From Desulfonatronospira sp. (GTDB taxonomy: Bacteria; Desulfobacterota; Desulfovibrionia; Desulfovibrionales; Desulfonatronovibrionaceae), in assembly GCA_007127015.1 (NCBI GenBank), contig SLAE01000124.1, positions 1 through 8,545 on the forward strand: a stretch of 8,545 bases of DNA, written 5' to 3'. The position numbers and the translations under genes were made by a program. The notes beneath the pieces were generated by a model. The model did no database searches, was not told the DNA's origin, and saw only the letters and a list, made by a program, of their open reading frames with translations. Of this stretch, positions 6,014 to 8,545 are shown in pieces (within the stretch, counting starts at the first letter, position 1; every line of letters starts with the position of its first letter).

Positions 6014-6478
6014 TCACCTGATGCAGACAATCTGCGGATCAAATTCAGCCCTGACCACAAGAACCGAGCATTCGGCAAAGCGGACCACCCTTGAGGCATT
6101 GGAGCCGATGAAATATTCGCTTAAGGTCATGCGGTGCGCGGGCATGACTATCAAGTCGACCCCGAACTGTTTGGCTGTCTTCAAAATCCTGCGATAGACT
6201 GTTCCCTGGGCCACAATGTGCTGAATATCGATATCTTCAGGTATGTCTTTGGTCACCTGCTCATGGAGCAGTTTTTCAGCTTCCTCCACAATCTGATTGC
6301 CGGCATCAGGTGGAAGATAATGTCCGACAATGGGCATGCCGACATCAGGTACAACGGTCAAAATATGCAGCCTGGCATCGCAGAAGCGGCAGAGCTCGAC
6401 AGCCTTATTCAAGGCCAGATTGCGCAGGCGCTCGTCCTCTTCCTGTAGATCCACAGGCACCAGAATGCGCTTGTACAC
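6014..6478 (-). CDS. UspA-family universal stress protein with altered ATP-binding motif
   Basis: A 154-residue single-domain Usp protein. The start MYKRILVPVD (1-10) is the family's first strand with its ATP-contacting aspartate (D10), and the end SNASRVVRFAECSVLVVR (126-143) is the typical C-terminal helix and strand. The usual G-x-x-G-9x-G-[S/T] nucleotide motif is degraded: the stretch reads PAHR (113-116), lacking both glycines, and has one residue fewer before G125-S126. ATP binding may therefore be lost or changed. The start codon is GTG (6476-6478), chosen because AGGAGG (6489-6494) is well spaced. The gene starts 6 bases after the permease stop. Usp genes adjoining TRAP transporters are known; TeaD of Halomonas elongata, next to teaABC, modulates ectoine transport. 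A similar role for this protein is inferred from the neighbourhood only. Confidence 0.93.
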   Translation of the reverse strand: MYKRILVPVDLQEEDERLRNLALNKAVELCRFCDARLHILTVVPDVGMPIVGHYLPPDAGNQIVEEAEKLLHEQVTKDIPEDIDIQHIVAQGTVYRRILKTAKQFGVDLIVMPAHRMTLSEYFIGSNASRVVRFAECSVLVVRAEFDPQIVCIR

Positions 6479-6484
6479 GGTTTG

Positions 6485-8545
6485 CTATCCTCCTTTATCA
6501 ATTGTTTTAAGGTAATTCTGCCTTTTTTTAAGCATGATTTTCTGAAAGATATACAGAGCAAAGAACATGCATACTCCAAGTATCTGCATACCCAAACGTT
6601 CAAAAGGCATGTAGGCTTCAAATACACCCGGCCTGAAGGCAGTAGCGCAGGCCAGCAGCAGGTACAATCTTTCATACCATCTGCATTTCACGACCAGCCA
6701 GCCCTGCAGGGCCGAAGCAAAGGCGAACATGGCGATCAGTCCTGAAAAGAAGACCCAGGCTATGCGCAGGGGGTCGTCCATCCAGATGACCGCTCCAGCC
6801 GCGGTTACGCCGGCAATCATAAGCAGTTCAGTGTTGAACAGAAAGATAAAGGGCAGAATTATGGTCCGCAGGCTGTAGTAAAAGGCCTGCACTCCGGTCT
6901 TTATGGGATCGGATCTGGCTATGGCCGCTCCTGCGTAAGACGCCAGTCCCACTGGAGGAGTTACGTCAGCCAGAATGCCGAAATAGAAAACAAAAAGATG
7001 TACGGCGATTATGGGAAAGATGATTCCCATGTCAGCGCCCAGGGTTATAATGACGGGAGCAGTCAGAGTGGCCATGATGATGTAGTTGGCTGTAGTGGGC
7101 ATGCCCATGCCCAGAATAAGGCTGGTCATGGCGGTAAAAACCAGCATGAGGGCCATATTGCCCATGGACAGAACATCGATGATAGTTACGAACCGGCCTA
7201 CCAGACCGGTTATTGTCACCACGCCGACAATGATTCCCGCAGTGGCTGTGGCTATTCCAACTGAAATCATGTTCCTGGCGCCCATGATCAGCCCGTTCCA
7301 CACATCTCTGATGCCGTCCAGAAATGCGCCGCCAATAAAATTTTTCAGTTTGATGTTTGGATCCAGAGTACCCTCTCTGTGGTGATATCCAAGCGAGAGA
7401 AACGCGATAATCGGGCGCTGCACGAGCATGAGCACAATAAGGCTCTGAACCGCGTACAGAGCGGAGGCAACAGGGGAGCGCCTGAGGATTACCAGGTAGA
7501 TGATCAATACCGCCAAAGGAATCAGAAAGTGAAGGCCCCTGAGAAAGGTCTTCCAGAATTTTGGAAGATCCTCGCGGGCAATGGCTTTAACGCCCATTCT
7601 AAGAGATTCAAGGTGCACTACATAAAGAAGAGCCAGGTAGGCGATTAACGCCGGAAAAAGTGCGGCCCGGACTACGTCCAGATAGGGAATGCCTATGATT
7701 TCGGCCATGATGAAGGCTGCCGCACCCATTATTGGCGGCATGATCTGGCCGTTTGTGGAAGCGGCAACTTCAACGGCGCCGGCTTTGTGACCGGGAAAAC
7801 CGACCTTTTTCATCAGAGGTATGGTGAAAGTGCCGGTAGTAACGGTATTGGCAATTGAGGAGCCGGACACCATTCCGGTCATCCCGGAAGCAAGAACCGC
7901 CGCCTTGGCCGGTCCGCCTCTGAAAGTGCCCAGGGCGGAAAAGGCTATGTCTATGAAATACTTTCCCCCTCCGGCTCTTTCCAAAAGAGCTCCGAATAGG
8001 ACAAACAAAAAAACAAAAGATACGGATACCCCGAGTGGGACACCGAAAATACCCGTGGTGGTCAGATACATGTCGCTGATGACGAAATCCATGGGTATGC
8101 CTCTGTGACGCAGGATTTCAGGCAGATAAGGCCCGATGAAGTTGTAAATCAGAAAAATTGTGGCCAGAATGGCCAGAGCGGGTCCCAGAGCTCTTCTGGC
8201 GGCTTCGAGCAGTAAAATTATGAGAATGGTCCCCAGAATGATGTCCGTGGTATTGGGCAGTCCCTGACGAAATATGAGGTTCTCGTAGTCCCACCAGATA
8301 TAAAGTGCCGCAGTCATGCCCAGGGCTGCAAATATCCAGTCATAAACAGGTATGGTCTTTCTGATGGATTTACGGGCGAAAGCAGGAATTATCTTCTGGG
8401 TCCAGGTGACCCACATGGGCTTGGAGTGCTGCTTGTAGGCCGGGTAGGCCAGAAATGCCAGTCCTATGGCAAAAGCCAGGTGCCAGGCCCTGGCTACGTG
8501 AGCATTTATGGGATCATGGGCGATATACAGCTGAAATCCGGACCA
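6485..8545 (-). CDS. fused TRAP transporter permease (DctQ-DctM fusion, TAXI-type), 5' end beyond window
   Basis: The frame is open to the right edge, giving 686 residues of the C-terminal part; an internal ATG at 8414-8416 is not the start, since upstream codons (WSGFQLYIAHDP, WHLAFAIGLAFLAYP) match the usual N-terminus of 4TM/12TM fused permeases. The N-terminal small-subunit-like membrane segments precede the large DctM domain. DctM marks are GMVSGSSIANTVTTG (fragment residues 224-238), STNGQIMPPIMGAAAF (263-278), GMGMPTTANYI (479-489) and ILADVTPPVGLASYAGAA (524-541). The last about 110 residues add further membrane helices, as in fusions with a C-terminal DUF3394-like region. It would import a solute, often an organic acid, using an ion gradient and a periplasmic TAXI-type binding protein, probably encoded further upstream, outside the window. 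The final codons AAA-GGA-GGA-TAG also serve as the ribosome binding site for usp. Substrate cannot be told from the permease. Confidence 0.95.
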   Translation of the reverse strand, partial: WSGFQLYIAHDPINAHVARAWHLAFAIGLAFLAYPAYKQHSKPMWVTWTQKIIPAFARKSIRKTIPVYDWIFAALGMTAALYIWWDYENLIFRQGLPNTTDIILGTILIILLLEAARRALGPALAILATIFLIYNFIGPYLPEILRHRGIPMDFVISDMYLTTTGIFGVPLGVSVSFVFLFVLFGALLERAGGGKYFIDIAFSALGTFRGGPAKAAVLASGMTGMVSGSSIANTVTTGTFTIPLMKKVGFPGHKAGAVEVAASTNGQIMPPIMGAAAFIMAEIIGIPYLDVVRAALFPALIAYLALLYVVHLESLRMGVKAIAREDLPKFWKTFLRGLHFLIPLAVLIIYLVILRRSPVASALYAVQSLIVLMLVQRPIIAFLSLGYHHREGTLDPNIKLKNFIGGAFLDGIRDVWNGLIMGARNMISVGIATATAGIIVGVVTITGLVGRFVTIIDVLSMGNMALMLVFTAMTSLILGMGMPTTANYIIMATLTAPVIITLGADMGIIFPIIAVHLFVFYFGILADVTPPVGLASYAGAAIARSDPIKTGVQAFYYSLRTIILPFIFLFNTELLMIAGVTAAGAVIWMDDPLRIAWVFFSGLIAMFAFASALQGWLVVKCRWYERLYLLLACATAFRPGVFEAYMPFERLGMQILGVCMFFALYIFQKIMLKKRQNYLKTIDKGG
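6489..6494 (-). promoter_or_regulatory. usp ribosome binding site embedded in the last codons of the permease gene
   Basis: AGGAGG on the minus strand lies about 10 bases before the GTG start of usp and is formed by the permease's terminal Gly-Gly codons just before its TAG. This supports the GTG start and suggests translational coupling between the two genes. Confidence 0.8.

Noticed and set aside
6409..6675. 88-codon minus-strand frame spanning the permease-usp junction
   Set aside because: It overlaps both genes in another frame; the usp start with its AGGAGG and the permease stop explain the junction fully.
6482..7648. Several plus-strand open frames across the permease gene
   Set aside because: All are antisense to the well-supported TRAP permease; products are His/Gly- or Pro-rich shadows of membrane-segment codons.
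1..8545. CRISPR arrays, tRNA or rRNA genes, insertion sequences, phage genes, attachment sites
   Set aside because: No regularly spaced repeats, cloverleaf-like segments, transposase or integrase motifs or terminal inverted repeats were seen on reading; coding regions fill nearly the whole window.

Overview
The window is one strand's worth of genes: every supported gene reads on the minus strand, so transcription runs from high to low coordinates. Base composition is close to even (roughly 45-50% G+C by eye). Two blocks are visible. The upstream block (8545 down to 6014) is the 3' part of a fused TRAP transporter permease followed by a UspA-family protein. The downstream block (5899 down to 1) encodes a divergent PHP-like metallohydrolase, an amphi-Trp protein, a PhoU/aminoglycoside-phosphotransferase-like fusion, a RimK-like ATP-grasp enzyme, a CofD/YvcK-like protein and a second amphi-Trp protein cut by the window edge.

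The combination of ATP-grasp enzyme, CofD-like protein and amphi-Trp proteins matches what I recall from protein-family naming as the 'GAK system', a gene set of unknown biochemical function found mainly in sulfate-reducing Desulfovibrio-type bacteria. A HprK-related kinase is usually a member and is not in this window; it would be expected nearby, possibly past the left edge. On this basis I infer a member of Desulfovibrionales or a close relative, with a G+C content lower than classic Desulfovibrio. No rRNA or other marker gene confirms this.

Layout in transcription order: TRAP permease (6485 to beyond 8545), usp (6014-6478, whose ribosome binding site is formed by the last codons of the permease gene), a 114-base gap with a strong hairpin and a promoter-like sequence, PHP-like gene (4709-5899), 70-base gap, amphi-Trp gene 1 (4408-4638), PhoU-APH gene (2708-4354), a 41-codon open extension in the +1 frame (2584-2709) that ends in an ATGA overlap with the ATP-grasp gene (1649-2587), CofD-like gene (460-1677, overlapping the ATP-grasp gene by 29 bases), and amphi-Trp gene 2 (1-416, partial).

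Working picture (inference): the permease takes up an organic acid or similar solute using a periplasmic binding protein encoded outside the window, and the Usp protein may tune it. The downstream genes form an operon rich in phosphate chemistry: a kinase-like fold fused to a PhoU domain, an ATP-dependent ligase, a phosphotransferase-like CofD protein and a possible phosphoesterase. They are paired with small non-enzymatic amphi-Trp proteins that could be the carriers or targets. The most checkable oddities are the UUU-UGA-C junction at the end of the PhoU-APH gene, the apparently leaderless start of the PHP-like gene, and the loss of the usual glycine motif in the Usp protein.
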